Assembly (NCBI RefSeq): GCF_014193895.1 | Contig: NZ_BLZR01000001.1 | Location: 4,960,001-5,024,000 of the forward strand | Length of the DNA: 64,000 nt | From: Clostridium fungisolvens | GTDB lineage: Bacteria; Bacillota; Clostridia; Clostridiales; Clostridiaceae | Direction of reading: 5' to 3' | In this document: positions 1 through 8,431 of the stretch, in pieces | Position numbering within the stretch: the stretch's first letter is position 1 | Layout of the letters: the number at the start of each line of letters is the position of its first letter | Notes under the pieces: model-generated | The model's database searches: none | Seen by the model: the letters and a program-made list of their open reading frames with translations, nothing else | Told to the model about the DNA's origin: nothing | Position numbers and translations under genes: made by a program

Positions 1-1
1 T

Positions 2-109
2 ATGGGAGAGTACAAGAATACTAGATGGGAGAATATAGTTCTATGGGTTATAGGTGCAATAGTTGCACTACTAAATGTAGCACTTTTAATAGATACTATA
101 ATTCATTAA
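2..109 (+). CDS. Nramp-family divalent metal transporter, C-terminal fragment
   Basis: The frame is open from the window edge to a TAA at 107-109. It encodes about 35 residues: a polar run (GEYKNTRWENI) followed by one hydrophobic helix. This resembles the last cytoplasmic loop and final membrane helix of Nramp (MntH-type) proton-coupled Mn/Fe importers, which often read YKN-[ST]-R before the last helix. The ATG at 2-4 is probably an internal methionine, since the real start lies outside the window. The call rests on a short match. A CDF metal exporter follows 1.5 kb downstream, which would fit metal homeostasis but is not proof. Confidence 0.5.
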   Translation: MGEYKNTRWENIVLWVIGAIVALLNVALLIDTIIH

Positions 110-204
110 AGGTATACTATATTGTAGAGAGTTAATAGATAAGCTATTAATTCTCCAAATTTTTCCTTTATAGATATCAACAAAATATGTACAATAGGTT
201 AGTA

Positions 205-233
205 TTGATTTATGTAATCCTTTGTGATAATAT
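205..233 (+). promoter_or_regulatory. Promoter of tRNA-Arg(ACG)
   Basis: TTGATT (205-210) and TAATAT (228-233) are separated by 17 bases, a sigma-A type arrangement about 25 bases before the tRNA. Confidence 0.5.
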
Positions 234-257
234 TATAGTGTTGTTTAAAAAGAATAT

Positions 258-334
258 GCGGCGGTAGCTCAGTTGGATAGAGTAGCTGGCTACGAACCAG
301 TTGGTCGGGGGTTCGAATCCTCTCCGCCGCACCA
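258..334 (+). tRNA. tRNA-Arg(ACG)
   Basis: A full cloverleaf can be drawn: acceptor GCGGCGG pairs with CCGCCGC, the anticodon stem GCTGG/CCAGT encloses loop CTACGAA with anticodon ACG at 292-294, a TTCGAAT T-loop follows, and the CCA end is encoded (332-334). ACG reads CGN Arg codons after A34 is deaminated to inosine by TadA, which is also in this window (37094-37534). Confidence 0.97.
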
Positions 335-336
335 GA

Positions 337-374
337 TAAAAAGCTGTAATCATTATTGATTACAGCTTTTTTTG
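337..374 (+). terminator. Intrinsic terminator after tRNA-Arg
   Basis: AAGCTGTAATCA and TGATTACAGCTT form a perfect stem with a four-base loop, followed by a run of T. Confidence 0.92.
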
Positions 375-386
375 TTATATCCAAAT

Positions 387-536
387 TATAAACTTAGTTC
401 AGCAAACACTTTCTTTAGTGTCCATAACTTCTTAGTAGTTTCTTCATCAATTTCCTCTGCATGAATGCTGCTACCTTTAGGTGATTGGTACATACTGCTT
501 CAGCAATAATATCTACGTCCTTACAATAAACTCCAT
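387..536 (-). pseudogene. Decayed C-terminal gene fragment
   Basis: On the minus strand the last 35 codons before the stop at 387-389 are open (it includes SPKGSSIHAEEIDEETTKKL), but a stop lies just upstream in that frame. Protein-like sequence continues in a different frame (KDVDIIAEAV around 500-530), so at least one frameshift is present. The tail is vaguely like the end of short-chain dehydrogenases, but this is too weak to name. It lies divergent to a MerR regulator, and MerR genes often neighbour oxidoreductases, so it may be the remains of its target. Confidence 0.35.
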
Positions 537-605
537 CCTCTCAATATAATTTTTTAAAACATTACAGCATATAATTAAAAAGCAAAATGTAAAGGGGAGT
601 TTATC

Positions 606-995
606 ATGGGGTACTCCATAAAAGAGGTGTCAGAGAAACTTAATATATCACAATATACTTTAAGGTATTATGAAAAAGAAGGATTAATACCATATTTACA
701 TCGTAATTATAGTGGAAGAAGAGTTTATTCAGATAATGATTTGATTTGGATCAAGCTTATAGGATGTATGAAAGCTACTGGAATGTCCATTGCATATATA
801 AAAAACTATGTAGAACTTACTGTTCAAGGAAAGAGTACATTGTTAAAGCGACGTCAAATTATAATTGAGCAAAAAGAAATAATTGAGACAGAAATAAAAA
901 AATATAGTGATTTACTAGAGGTTGTAAATATAAAATTGCAGCGGTATGATCAGATAATTAGGAATGAGCATGAAGTCAATAGCAGTGAAGAGTAG
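606..995 (+). CDS. MerR-family transcriptional regulator
   Basis: This 129-residue protein opens with a winged helix-turn-helix typical of MerR proteins: YSIKEVSEKLNISQYTLRYYEK at residues 3-24, with the hallmark TLRYYE, then a second helix pair to about residue 70. A coiled-coil dimerisation helix follows (about 75-125). There is no cysteine cluster of a metal sensor and no effector domain, so it resembles short MerR regulators of stress or oxidoreductase genes. RBS AAAGGGGAG precedes the ATG. The terminator stem overlaps its stop codon. Its likely former target is the broken gene at 387-536 on the opposite strand (inference). Confidence 0.9.
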   Translation: MGYSIKEVSEKLNISQYTLRYYEKEGLIPYLHRNYSGRRVYSDNDLIWIKLIGCMKATGMSIAYIKNYVELTVQGKSTLLKRRQIIIEQKEIIETEIKKYSDLLEVVNIKLQRYDQIIRNEHEVNSSEE

Positions 996-1024
996 CTTGG
1001 AGAGAGAGTCTAAGCTGCTTTTTC
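992..1024 (+). terminator. Terminator of the MerR gene
   Basis: GTAGCTTGGA pairs with TCTAAGCTGC (one wobble) and is followed by TTTTT. The stem begins inside the stop codon of the MerR gene. Confidence 0.8.
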
Positions 1025-1088
1025 ATTAGTGATTATATCTATTACTTGTAATATAATGTAAGTATATTGTATTGATGGTGGAGATATT

Positions 1089-1373
1089 ATGAAGTGTTTT
1101 TTATTAGGTCTAATAGTTGAAGTTATTTTAATAATCATAAGTCTAATAACTAAACAAATGTGGATATTTACAAGAGGAAGTGAAGTTGTTTTGGGATTGA
1201 CTGTTCTTCTTGGTGCTGCTGCAAGTAGGGCTGCACTTGGAGATACAGAAGGGATGCCAGCATATTCTAAAGTATCTCTTGAAGAGGTAAATATGTTTGG
1301 GATAGTTAAAAAATATATTTATTTTGGGATAACTAGTACTATAGCTATAATAATATCTTATTTATTCGTGTAA
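1089..1373 (+). CDS. Small membrane protein, possibly DUF5316-like
   Basis: The product is 94 residues with three hydrophobic stretches, about 3-20, 32-48 and 74-92, separated by a polar loop (ALGDTEGMPAYSK). Size and layout resemble small Firmicute membrane proteins of the DUF5316 type, but I have no motif that proves it. RBS GGTGGAG stands 6 bases before the ATG. No operon partner is evident: the family A repeat and the CDF gene follow after 280 bases. The function is unknown. Confidence 0.6.
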   Translation: MKCFLLGLIVEVILIIISLITKQMWIFTRGSEVVLGLTVLLGAAASRAALGDTEGMPAYSKVSLEEVNMFGIVKKYIYFGITSTIAIIISYLFV

Positions 1374-1521
1374 TAGAAATTAATATAACTAACTATGCAC
1401 TATAAGAGAAAAGTTATCTATATTTAGTAGTGTGGATGTTTATGGTATAATATTTAGGTGTATTTTGATTAGACAATTGTATTTTTTATTAATTTACATG
1501 TAAGGAAACACAAGATATATA

Positions 1522-1617
1522 GATGTATCACTTCGAACTGAAATATATTTTTAAAATTATCACGGCTTCTGGCGAGAGAATTTAAAAATAATAAGTTTTA
1601 TTACGAAGTGGTACATC
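1522..1617. repeat. Family A palindromic element, copy 1
   Basis: This 96-base element has terminal inverted repeats GATGTATCACTTCG (1522-1535) and CGAAGTGGTACATC (1604-1617). The inner arms (TTTTTAAAATTATC and GAGAATTTAAAAA) also pair, so the whole element folds as one long hairpin with apex near ACGGCTTCTGGCGA. It ends 34 bases before the CDF gene. Copies are at 4134, 13745, 35397 and 59885. Confidence 0.85.
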
Positions 1618-1651
1618 CATAGCAATAAAATAATAATGGAGGTGAGTCTTA

Positions 1652-2833
1652 ATGAAATTTATCTTTGATTTTTTGATCAAGAGATTTGTAAAGGACTATG
1701 AGAATGTTAATTCACAAAATGTCAGACAATCCTATGGTTCGCTTGGAGGGAAAGTAGGCATTATAATTAATTCTTCAATTCTTATTTTGGAACTTGTAAT
1801 TGGTCTGTTCCTTAATAGTATAGCTATTACTGCTGACGCTTTTCATAACTTAACAGATGCATTATCTTCACTTATAACCATAGTCAGCTTTAAGTTATCA
1901 AATCGTCCTGCAGATGATAAACATCCTTTTGGATATGGAAGAATAGAATACCTTACAGCACTTTTATTTGCAGCTGCAATACTTGTAGTTGGGGTTGAGT
2001 TTATAAGAAGCTCAGTTTTACGTATACTTCATCCAGTAGAGGTACCTTTTAATTTAGTAAGCTTTATTTGTATGGCCTGTGCTTTGCCACTGCAGATCTT
2101 TCTTAATAGATTTACTAACTATATAGGTAATAAGATTAATTCATCAGCTTTAAAGGCTTCGGCTTTAGAATCTTTTACTGATATTTTAGTGTTGTCAATG
2201 GTTACATTATCATTACTAATAACTAGGTTTACATCTTTCCCTATAGATGGCTACGTGGGAGTAATAGTATCACTATTTATTCTTCATTCAGGCTTTGAAC
2301 TTGGAAAAGAAATGCTTAATACAATAATAGGATCAGCACCTGAAAAAGAATTTGTTGATGCTTTGATAAATAGTGTAGTAAGTTACAAGCCTATTACAGG
2401 AGTGCATGATTTAGTTATTCATAACTATGGGCCAGGCAGGTATATAGCTTCTCTACATGCTGAGGTTCCACATGATGTACCTATTATGGAAATTCATGAT
2501 GTTATAGATAAAGTTGAGAAAGAGATAGGACATAAAATGAACGTATATCTTTCAATACACATGGATCCAGTGAAAGTAGATAGCCCAGAGGTTATAAAAC
2601 TAAAGAAGAAAGTTTTTGAGCATATAAGTAAAATAGATGGCGTATTATCTATGCATGATTTTAGAGTTGTTGGTGATTGCGAAGAAAAAACACTTATATT
2701 CGATGTTGTATTAGATAAGCCTTATTTTAGTGAAGATAAGGAAAAAGAAGTTAAGGGCAAGATAGAAAGTTCTATAGAAAATTTATATCCATCATATAAA
2801 AGCATAATTAATTTTGATAGAGAGTTCTATTAA
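1652..2833 (+). CDS. Cation diffusion facilitator (CDF) metal exporter
   Basis: This 393-residue protein has the CDF layout. A short N-terminal cytoplasmic tail leads to six membrane helices between about residues 33 and 215. Helix 2 carries ADAFHNLTD (61-69), the HxxxD half of the metal site, and the loop HPFGYGRIEY (91-100) is the CDF signature. A long cytoplasmic C-terminal domain follows, with a ferredoxin-like metal-binding fold around 230-300 (VHDLVIHNYGPG) and an extra about 90-residue region repeating that fold. CDF proteins export Zn, Mn or Fe against protons; the exact metal cannot be read from sequence. RBS GGAGGTGAG precedes the ATG. The family A repeat sits directly upstream. Length is at the long end for the family because of the C-terminal extension. 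Confidence 0.92.
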   Translation: MKFIFDFLIKRFVKDYENVNSQNVRQSYGSLGGKVGIIINSSILILELVIGLFLNSIAITADAFHNLTDALSSLITIVSFKLSNRPADDKHPFGYGRIEYLTALLFAAAILVVGVEFIRSSVLRILHPVEVPFNLVSFICMACALPLQIFLNRFTNYIGNKINSSALKASALESFTDILVLSMVTLSLLITRFTSFPIDGYVGVIVSLFILHSGFELGKEMLNTIIGSAPEKEFVDALINSVVSYKPITGVHDLVIHNYGPGRYIASLHAEVPHDVPIMEIHDVIDKVEKEIGHKMNVYLSIHMDPVKVDSPEVIKLKKKVFEHISKIDGVLSMHDFRVVGDCEEKTLIFDVVLDKPYFSEDKEKEVKGKIESSIENLYPSYKSIINFDREFY

Positions 2834-2837
2834 ACAA

Positions 2838-2899
2838 AAAGTACCTAGGATGGTAAGCTTAAGAGATAAGCTGCCTTCTAGGTACTTCTTATTTTTGTT
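2838..2899. terminator. Bidirectional terminator
   Basis: AGTACCTAG pairs with CTAGGTACT, with an inner AGCTTA/TAAGCT stem and T-runs on both strands. It lies between the convergent CDF and GH16 genes. Confidence 0.85.
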
Positions 2900-2904
2900 A
2901 AATG

Positions 2905-3696
2905 TTATTGATATACTCTAACGTAGTCAACAAGCATTTGTGCAGGGAATGCAGTTGATGTATTTGGGTTACCTGGCCAGGTTCCGCCAACAGCTAAGTT
3001 TAAGATTATAAAAAATGGTTTATGGAACTCATCAGTGCCATTTATATTGTTAGCTATATTTGCTTCATTGAATTGAACTCCATCAACGAACCACTTTATT
3101 GAATTAGTATCCCATTGAATTGCATAAGTGTGATATTGAGTTACATCGATATTTCCTGATGGGTTTCCATAGTATGCATGACCATTATTATCCCAATGTA
3201 TAGTACCATGAATAACGTTTTCAAGATTGATATGTTCCATAATATCAATTTCTCCACATGCAGGCCAACCAACTTGAGTTATATTTTGTCCAAGCATCCA
3301 AAATGCAGGCCATAGACCTTGTCCTTGAGGCATTTTTATTCTAGCCTCAACTCTTCCGTAAGTCCAGTTCTTAAGACCTTGAGTTTTTAATCTAGCTGAA
3401 GTGTAAGCTGCACCACCATAACTTTCTTTTCTAGCTTCTATGATTAGGTTTCCGTTTGCTACTCTAGCATTTTCAGATCTATTAGTATAATATTGAAGCT
3501 CGCTGTTTCCCCAACCGCCTGCACCTGTATCAAAGGTCCAGTTTGAGGTGTTAATAGAAGTTCCGTTAAATTCATCACTCCAAACTAAGGTTGAAGCAGT
3601 AGCAGCTTTCACTGTTGTTGTATTAGTATAAGGCATGAATGATGCGGTAAGTGCAAGTATAGCAGGTATAGCAAGAAATTTTCCTATTTTAGACAT
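2905..3696 (-). CDS. Secreted GH16 endo-beta-1,3(4)-glucanase
   Basis: This 263-residue protein starts with a Sec signal peptide (KIGKFLAIPAILALTASF, probable cleavage after VKAA near residue 32). It is followed by a single GH16 beta-jellyroll domain. The catalytic signature GEIDIMEH is at 148-155: E149 nucleophile, D151, E154 acid/base. Aromatic substrate residues such as WPAFWM (129-134) are conserved. The family hydrolyses beta-1,3 or mixed beta-1,3-1,4 glucans such as laminarin and lichenan outside the cell. There is no carbohydrate-binding module, so this is a minimal enzyme. RBS TAGGGGGA lies before the ATG. It is monocistronic, with a 550-base divergent intergenic region ahead of it. 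Confidence 0.95.
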   Translation of the reverse strand: MSKIGKFLAIPAILALTASFMPYTNTTTVKAATASTLVWSDEFNGTSINTSNWTFDTGAGGWGNSELQYYTNRSENARVANGNLIIEARKESYGGAAYTSARLKTQGLKNWTYGRVEARIKMPQGQGLWPAFWMLGQNITQVGWPACGEIDIMEHINLENVIHGTIHWDNNGHAYYGNPSGNIDVTQYHTYAIQWDTNSIKWFVDGVQFNEANIANNINGTDEFHKPFFIILNLAVGGTWPGNPNTSTAFPAQMLVDYVRVYQ

Positions 3697-4133
3697 AGTA
3701 ATCCCCCTAAATTTTAAATTTTTATTAGATTAGCTTTAAAAATATGATTGGATGATTAGTTTGTAGAATGCCCCTTATTTATAGGGCGTTAGTAAAGGTT
3801 AAATCTCCCCCTTTTTCTGCTAAGATTTTGAGAAAAGTATAAAAGATAAGTTGAATTGATTTGATAAAGTAAAAATACTTTATATGATGAGTGATTAATG
3901 TTAGATATATTGTTACGTATATTTAGAATAGAAATAGAATATGTTTGAATATTTTAAATATTATAAACTTATTATACCATAATGTGTTAATAAATCCATA
4001 GATCAACATAAAATTATTAAAAATTATTATGTATATGTTTCACTCATAACTATATTGCGATTGAGTGCTTATTAGTTTTAACAATAAGAGATGAATAAAC
4101 TATAAAAATTGCTCATATTTTATATAAGCAAAT
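3697..4133. other. Intergenic region between divergent glucanase and deacetylase genes
   Basis: This very AT-rich stretch is without a supportable gene. It must hold the glucanase promoter on the minus strand, but no pair of boxes stands out enough to call. Its right end runs into the family A remnant. Confidence 0.5.
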
Positions 4134-4208
4134 ATTTGAAGGTTTTCAAAGCTCCTATGTGTTTTAACAAGAGAATTTGAGAATATAAATTTAAGTATGA
4201 AGTGGCTG
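4134..4208. repeat. Family A element, degraded copy 2
   Basis: The sequence from TTTGAAGG through GAGAATTTGAGAATATAAATTTAAGTATGAAGTGG aligns with the inner and right arms of the copies at 1522 and 35397 (AGAGAATTT...AAATATAA...GAAGTGG). The left terminal repeat is lost. The ATG at 4197 lies inside this repeat, which argues against it being the real start of the next gene. Confidence 0.6.
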
Positions 4209-4244
4209 ATCTGTATAATTATTTATGTGCTGGGGGATTGTAGA

Positions 4245-5216
4245 TTGAAGAAAAGATACAATAAAACCAAAAGTTTAAGGAAAAGAATTAGAGCTTTATT
4301 TTTTTGTGTTCTAATTTTAATGTCATCTATAATTATTACTAATAGGTACACACAAAGCGATTCAGAAAAAACAAAAGAAGTACAATCATATAGTGAAATA
4401 AAACAAGGAAATAGAAATGAAAATTTAGTTAATGTGGTTTATGAATCTTCCAGTGATAATAATGATTTGGTTGCTAATTCAAAAAATAATAATATAAAAA
4501 GAGAAAATGGTGGAGAAGTAGTTAACTCTGTAGATGAAGATTCAAACAGTTTTGATTGTGGAAAGATACAAGATTTTCTAACAAAAAATATTAGAATAGA
4601 AGATAATAAAAAAATTGCATTTTTAACCTTTGATGATGGGCCTTCTACCACTGTTACACCAAGGATTCTAAATATCTTAAAAGAGAATAATGTAAAGGCT
4701 ACATTCTTTATAGTAGGAAAGCAATTAGAGGAAGCTCCTGAAGCAAAAAATATACTTTTAGAGACTTATAAGCAAGGTAATGCTATAGCTAATCATACTT
4801 ATTCACATAATTACTCAAAACTATATCCCCATGGCATAGTTGATGTAAATAACTTTATGGCTGAAGTAGAGCAAAACAACCATATACTGAAAGCTGTGTT
4901 AGGTGAAAACTTTAATACAAAAGTAATAAGATATCCTGGTGGACATGCATCTTGGAAAGGTACTGAAGGATTAGATAAGAAGCTTGAAGATAAAAACTAT
5001 AAATATATAGATTGGAATGCTTTAATAGGAGATGCTGAAGGTGGTGCAAAAACGAAAGATCAGCTTATAAAAAGATATCATCAAACTTTTATAGGACAGG
5101 AAAAGGTTGTTTTATTAATGCATGACACATATGGTAAGCAAAGTACTGCAGAAGCGCTTCCATATATAATTGGTGATTTGAAAAGCAAAGGATATGAGTT
5201 TAGGACATTAAAGTAA
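4245..5216 (+). CDS. Polysaccharide deacetylase (CE4), membrane-anchored
   Basis: The product is about 323 residues when started at TTG 4245, which has GGGGG at 4232-4236 as RBS. The ATG at 4197 has no RBS and lies in a repeat. A basic N-terminus and one membrane segment (about residues 18-33) lead into an Asn/Ser-rich linker to about 100, then a NodB-type deacetylase domain. Motifs are TFDDGP (128-133; D131 binds metal), NHTYSH (183-188; H184 and H188 are metal ligands), RYPGGH (229-234) and MHDT (292-295). Such enzymes remove N-acetyl groups from peptidoglycan GlcNAc outside the cell, often giving lysozyme resistance. Close kin are PgdA-like proteins, but substrate is not proven. It is monocistronic with a terminator after it. 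Confidence 0.9.
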   Translation: MKKRYNKTKSLRKRIRALFFCVLILMSSIIITNRYTQSDSEKTKEVQSYSEIKQGNRNENLVNVVYESSSDNNDLVANSKNNNIKRENGGEVVNSVDEDSNSFDCGKIQDFLTKNIRIEDNKKIAFLTFDDGPSTTVTPRILNILKENNVKATFFIVGKQLEEAPEAKNILLETYKQGNAIANHTYSHNYSKLYPHGIVDVNNFMAEVEQNNHILKAVLGENFNTKVIRYPGGHASWKGTEGLDKKLEDKNYKYIDWNALIGDAEGGAKTKDQLIKRYHQTFIGQEKVVLLMHDTYGKQSTAEALPYIIGDLKSKGYEFRTLK

Positions 5217-5315
5217 GCTTCTTTATAATAGAGAAGACAATTGATAAATAGTATGAATCTAATGTATATGTTAAGAATTTAGATAATTACAATGCGCTAA
5301 TTTAAATATATAGGG

Positions 5316-5357
5316 ACTGCTCTAGAACGATGTTGTGTTGTTTTAGAGCAGTTTTTA
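5316..5357 (+). terminator. Terminator after the deacetylase
   Basis: ACTGCTCTAGAAC and GTTTTAGAGCAGT form a stem followed by TTTTTATTAT. Confidence 0.85.
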
Positions 5358-5389
5358 TTATGTATGATTTTATACTTAAATAAGTATAA

Positions 5390-5430
5390 AAAATGTGAAG
5401 TTTAATCACACAAACTTCACATTTTGTTTT
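5390..5430. terminator. Second hairpin, terminator-like
   Basis: AAAATGTGAAGTTT (390-403 of this kb) and AAACTTCACATTTT form a perfect 14-base stem with an 8-base loop, followed by GTTTT. It can act on either strand. Confidence 0.7.
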
Positions 5431-5514
5431 GATATTAGTTAGACTATTAAAATTTATAATTCTAAATATAGAAATGGAAAGTAAAAATACTATGGACTGT
5501 AGGGGTGATTAAGA

Positions 5515-5537
5515 TGACTAATCACACTGGTTAGTCA
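5515..5537. promoter_or_regulatory. Inverted repeat upstream of the GT39 gene, candidate operator
   Basis: TGACTAA (515-521) and TTAGTCA (531-537) are perfect arms 9 bases apart, ending 16 bases before the start codon. No regulator gene is adjacent, so the binding factor is unknown. Confidence 0.35.
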
Positions 5538-5552
5538 ATTAAGGGAGGATTA

Positions 5553-7859
5553 ATGATGAAAAAAATAAAGGCTACTAAAGAAACTATTGCTTTAGTTTTA
5601 ATTACAATATTATCGGCAGTACTTAACTTTGGTAATTTAGGGATTGAAGGAACAGCCAATGCTTATTATGCTGCAGCTGCTAAAAGTATGACTATGAGTT
5701 TTAAAAATTTCTTCTTTGTGTCTTTTGATCCAGCAGGATTTGTAAGTATAGATAAGCCGCCTCTAGGATTTTGGCTTCAAGCTATCTCAGCTAAGATTTT
5801 TGGGTTTAGTGGATGGAGTATAATACTTCCTCAAGCCTTAGCAGGGGTAATATCTGTTGTAATAATATATCATTTAGTTAAAAGATCTTTTGGAAGTGTT
5901 GCTGGTCTTATATCGGCATTATCACTAGCAATAACACCAGTTTTTGTAGCAGTAAGCAGAAACAATTCAGTTGATAATACATTGGTTATGGTGCTTCTAC
6001 TAGCATGCTGGGCATTAACAGTAGCAGCAGAGAATGGTAAGCTTAAGTATCTTATACTAAGTATGGTTCTAGTAGGTATAGGCTTTAATGTAAAGATGCT
6101 ACAAGCATATATGATAGCACCTGCTTTATATATAACATATCTTCTTTCAACAGCAACTACAATTAAGAAGAGAATACTAAATTTAATAATAAGCACTTTC
6201 ATATTAATGGCGGTTTCTTTATCATGGGCAGTTATTGTTGACTTAGTGCCAGCAAGCAGCAGACCATACGTTGATAGTAGTACAAATAACACAGTTATGG
6301 AACTTATAGTAGGACATAATGGGATAGAAAGAATTAGCTTAAGCAGCAATAATAATGGTAATGGTGGCGGAGCACCTAGCGGAAATGGTCAACGTCCTTC
6401 AAGACAGCAAGATGGAACTGACGCTACTTCTAGTGCAACACAAAATAATCAAAATCAAAATACATCAAACAATACAAGCAGCAATACACAATATGGAAGT
6501 GACCAAATGGCACCTGGAGGAAATGGTCAATTCACACCACCAAGCGGTGATGGAGGATTTGGTCCAGGAGGTAACATGCAAGGTGGCGGCGGTCAAATGG
6601 GTGGAGGAAGTTCAGGACTTGCAGGTAGCTTTGGAGCTCAAACACCATCTAGCATTACAAGACTATTTTCAAAAAATATACTTTCAGACCAAATAGTTTG
6701 GTTTATACCACTTGCTATATTTGGATTTATAGCAGCGGCAATTAAAGAAAAGCTAAAATTCCGTTTGGATAATACTAAAAAACAAGCTTTAGCTTTATGG
6801 GGAATGTGGTTCTTACCAGTATTTATATATTTTAGTTTTAATACAGGTACATTTCATTCATATTACTTAACAATGTTAGCACCACCAACTGCGGCTTTAG
6901 CTGGAATTGGAATAACAACTATGTGGGAACTTTATAAAGAAGGTGGATGGAAATCATGGTTCTTACCAGTTGCTTTATTAGCTAATGGTTTAGTTCAAAT
7001 GCTAATGTTATATTACTTTGTTGACACATCAAATATTATAAAAATATTAGCAGCATTAGTGATAGCATTATGTTTAGGTTCATCAATAATTCTTTTAATA
7101 TTAAATCTTATGAATATTGGAAAGAAAGAATTAGAACATGAATTAAACAATGAAAGACATGGTAAAATGCTTAAACTTAAAAAGATAATAGTAAGTTTAG
7201 CGGTAGTAGGACTTATGGTAACTCCTTTTGCAGGATCAGCGGCAGCTTTAGTATATCCTTTAAATAATTCATTCCCAGCAGCAGGTTTAGAACTTTTATC
7301 AGGTAGTTCAACAGGTGAAGGCCAAATGGGTGGAAACATGAAAAATAGTAAAGATTCAGCATTAGTAAGCTTCCTAGAGAAAAATAAGACTGCTAATCAA
7401 AAGTACTTACTTGTTGTATCAAATGCTAACTCAGCGTCAGATATAATAATAAGCACTGGAGAATCTGTAATGGCTATAGGAGGCTTCCTTGGAAATGATA
7501 AGTCAATAACTTTAGATCAATTTAAACAATTAGTAGCTAAAGGTGAAGTAAGATATGTAATGACTGGCGGAATGGGTGGAGGAAATTCATCAAGCAGTGA
7601 GATAATGAATTGGGTACAGCAAAATGGTAAGTTAGTTTCCTCAAGTGAATATAGTGATTCTACTCAAGGAAATGTTACGGATGATGCAGCGATATCAGAC
7701 CCATCAGGAACTACTAAAGCTACAGGTGATAATAATACTTCAACTGATAGTACATCAAATCAAGATGATCAATTTAGACAAAATGGTAGAGGTTTTGGTG
7801 GAAACTCGGGAGCATTGTATGATTTAAAAGCTTATACGGATAGTGTAGGATCAAAATAA
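5553..7859 (+). CDS. GT39-family (PMT/ArnT-like) membrane glycosyltransferase with low-complexity insert
   Basis: This 768-residue protein resembles the YkcB-type mannosyltransferase-like proteins of Firmicutes. The N-terminal GT39 part (to about residue 245) holds the first outer loop with GTANAYYAAAAKSM and the SIDKPPLGFW motif, then alternating membrane helices. It is interrupted at about 267-359 by an extracytoplasmic insert very rich in Gly, Asn, Gln and Ser. Further helices follow to about 560 and an outer C-terminal domain with a second Gly/Ser/Asn-rich tail. GT39 enzymes move a sugar from a polyprenyl-phosphate donor to an outside acceptor; the acceptor here is unknown. GGGAGG precedes two ATG codons, and the second (5556) has the better spacing. 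It is monocistronic. Confidence 0.88.
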   Translation: MMKKIKATKETIALVLITILSAVLNFGNLGIEGTANAYYAAAAKSMTMSFKNFFFVSFDPAGFVSIDKPPLGFWLQAISAKIFGFSGWSIILPQALAGVISVVIIYHLVKRSFGSVAGLISALSLAITPVFVAVSRNNSVDNTLVMVLLLACWALTVAAENGKLKYLILSMVLVGIGFNVKMLQAYMIAPALYITYLLSTATTIKKRILNLIISTFILMAVSLSWAVIVDLVPASSRPYVDSSTNNTVMELIVGHNGIERISLSSNNNGNGGGAPSGNGQRPSRQQDGTDATSSATQNNQNQNTSNNTSSNTQYGSDQMAPGGNGQFTPPSGDGGFGPGGNMQGGGGQMGGGSSGLAGSFGAQTPSSITRLFSKNILSDQIVWFIPLAIFGFIAAAIKEKLKFRLDNTKKQALALWGMWFLPVFIYFSFNTGTFHSYYLTMLAPPTAALAGIGITTMWELYKEGGWKSWFLPVALLANGLVQMLMLYYFVDTSNIIKILAALVIALCLGSSIILLILNLMNIGKKELEHELNNERHGKMLKLKKIIVSLAVVGLMVTPFAGSAAALVYPLNNSFPAAGLELLSGSSTGEGQMGGNMKNSKDSALVSFLEKNKTANQKYLLVVSNANSASDIIISTGESVMAIGGFLGNDKSITLDQFKQLVAKGEVRYVMTGGMGGGNSSSSEIMNWVQQNGKLVSSSEYSDSTQGNVTDDAAISDPSGTTKATGDNNTSTDSTSNQDDQFRQNGRGFGGNSGALYDLKAYTDSVGSK

Positions 7860-7884
7860 AATATATTTACTGGGAAATAAATAA

Positions 7885-7930
7885 AACACCTTCTATAGAA
7901 AGATAGCTTCTGTAGAAGGTGTTATCTTTT
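7885..7930. terminator. Bidirectional terminator
   Basis: AACACCTTCTA pairs with TAGAAGGTGTT. It lies between the convergent GT39 gene and the small minus-strand gene. Confidence 0.8.
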
Positions 7931-7948
7931 ATAATTAATGATAGTTAT

Positions 7949-8182
7949 TTACTTTCTTAAACCCCTTAGGGCATCTGCTACCTTTCTTGCAAAAGCTAGT
8001 GGATTATCTATAGATTCAAAAGAAAACAATGCAGATAGAGCTAATGGGGAATGAATTGGTCTACCTAATGTTTCTGCAGGTATGTCTCTCATGAAAGTTA
8101 CAGCACATACCTTATTATTAGAAGTAAGAATTTCTGCGCCAAGAATTTTTGCAAATTCACTGCAAATATTACGTCTTTCCAT
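7949..8182 (-). CDS. Small protein, possibly DUF1259-related
   Basis: This 77-residue soluble protein contains VCAVTFMRDIPAETLGRPIH (24-43), then SPLALSALFSFES. This order is reminiscent of the DUF1259 (LppY/LpqO) family, whose members are two to three times longer and usually exported. Here there is no signal peptide and only one module, so it is either a short cytoplasmic relative or an unrelated family. RBS TAGGAGG stands before the ATG at a long spacing. It stands alone, sharing a terminator with the GT39 gene. Confidence 0.6.
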   Translation of the reverse strand: MERRNICSEFAKILGAEILTSNNKVCAVTFMRDIPAETLGRPIHSPLALSALFSFESIDNPLAFARKVADALRGLRK

Positions 8183-8431
8183 AATTAATTAAATCCTCCT
8201 ATATCTTTAGAAATCAAATTGTTTGCTTCTTTACTCTACATAGGAAGGTATATTATAGTATGAAAGCAATACATAAAATGTGTACAAACTATACTTTGTA
8301 TTAAAATTAATTATATAAAAGACCTGTTAGGAAAATTTATGAATATGCACATAATATTTCATCTAAGGTAAAAAATAATAATTGTTTATTCAAAAAGCAT
8401 ATTTTAAAAAGTTATTTTCAGGAGGTCGCAA

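Noticed and set aside
199..384. Open frame opposite tRNA-Arg reading AAERIRTPDQLVRSQLLYPTEL-like sequence
   Set aside because: This is the well-known false protein made by reading the antisense of a tRNA; the tRNA and its terminator explain the sequence.
4197..4244. ATG at 4197 as start of the polysaccharide deacetylase
   Set aside because: It lies in a degraded family A repeat and has no RBS, while TTG 4245 has GGGGG at proper distance.
5870..6349. 159-codon minus-strand frame inside the GT39 gene
   Set aside because: Shadow of the coding strand; no RBS and no family resemblance.
6355..6696. 113-codon frame inside the GT39 gene
   Set aside because: It is an out-of-frame reading of the low-complexity insert, with no RBS or independent signal.
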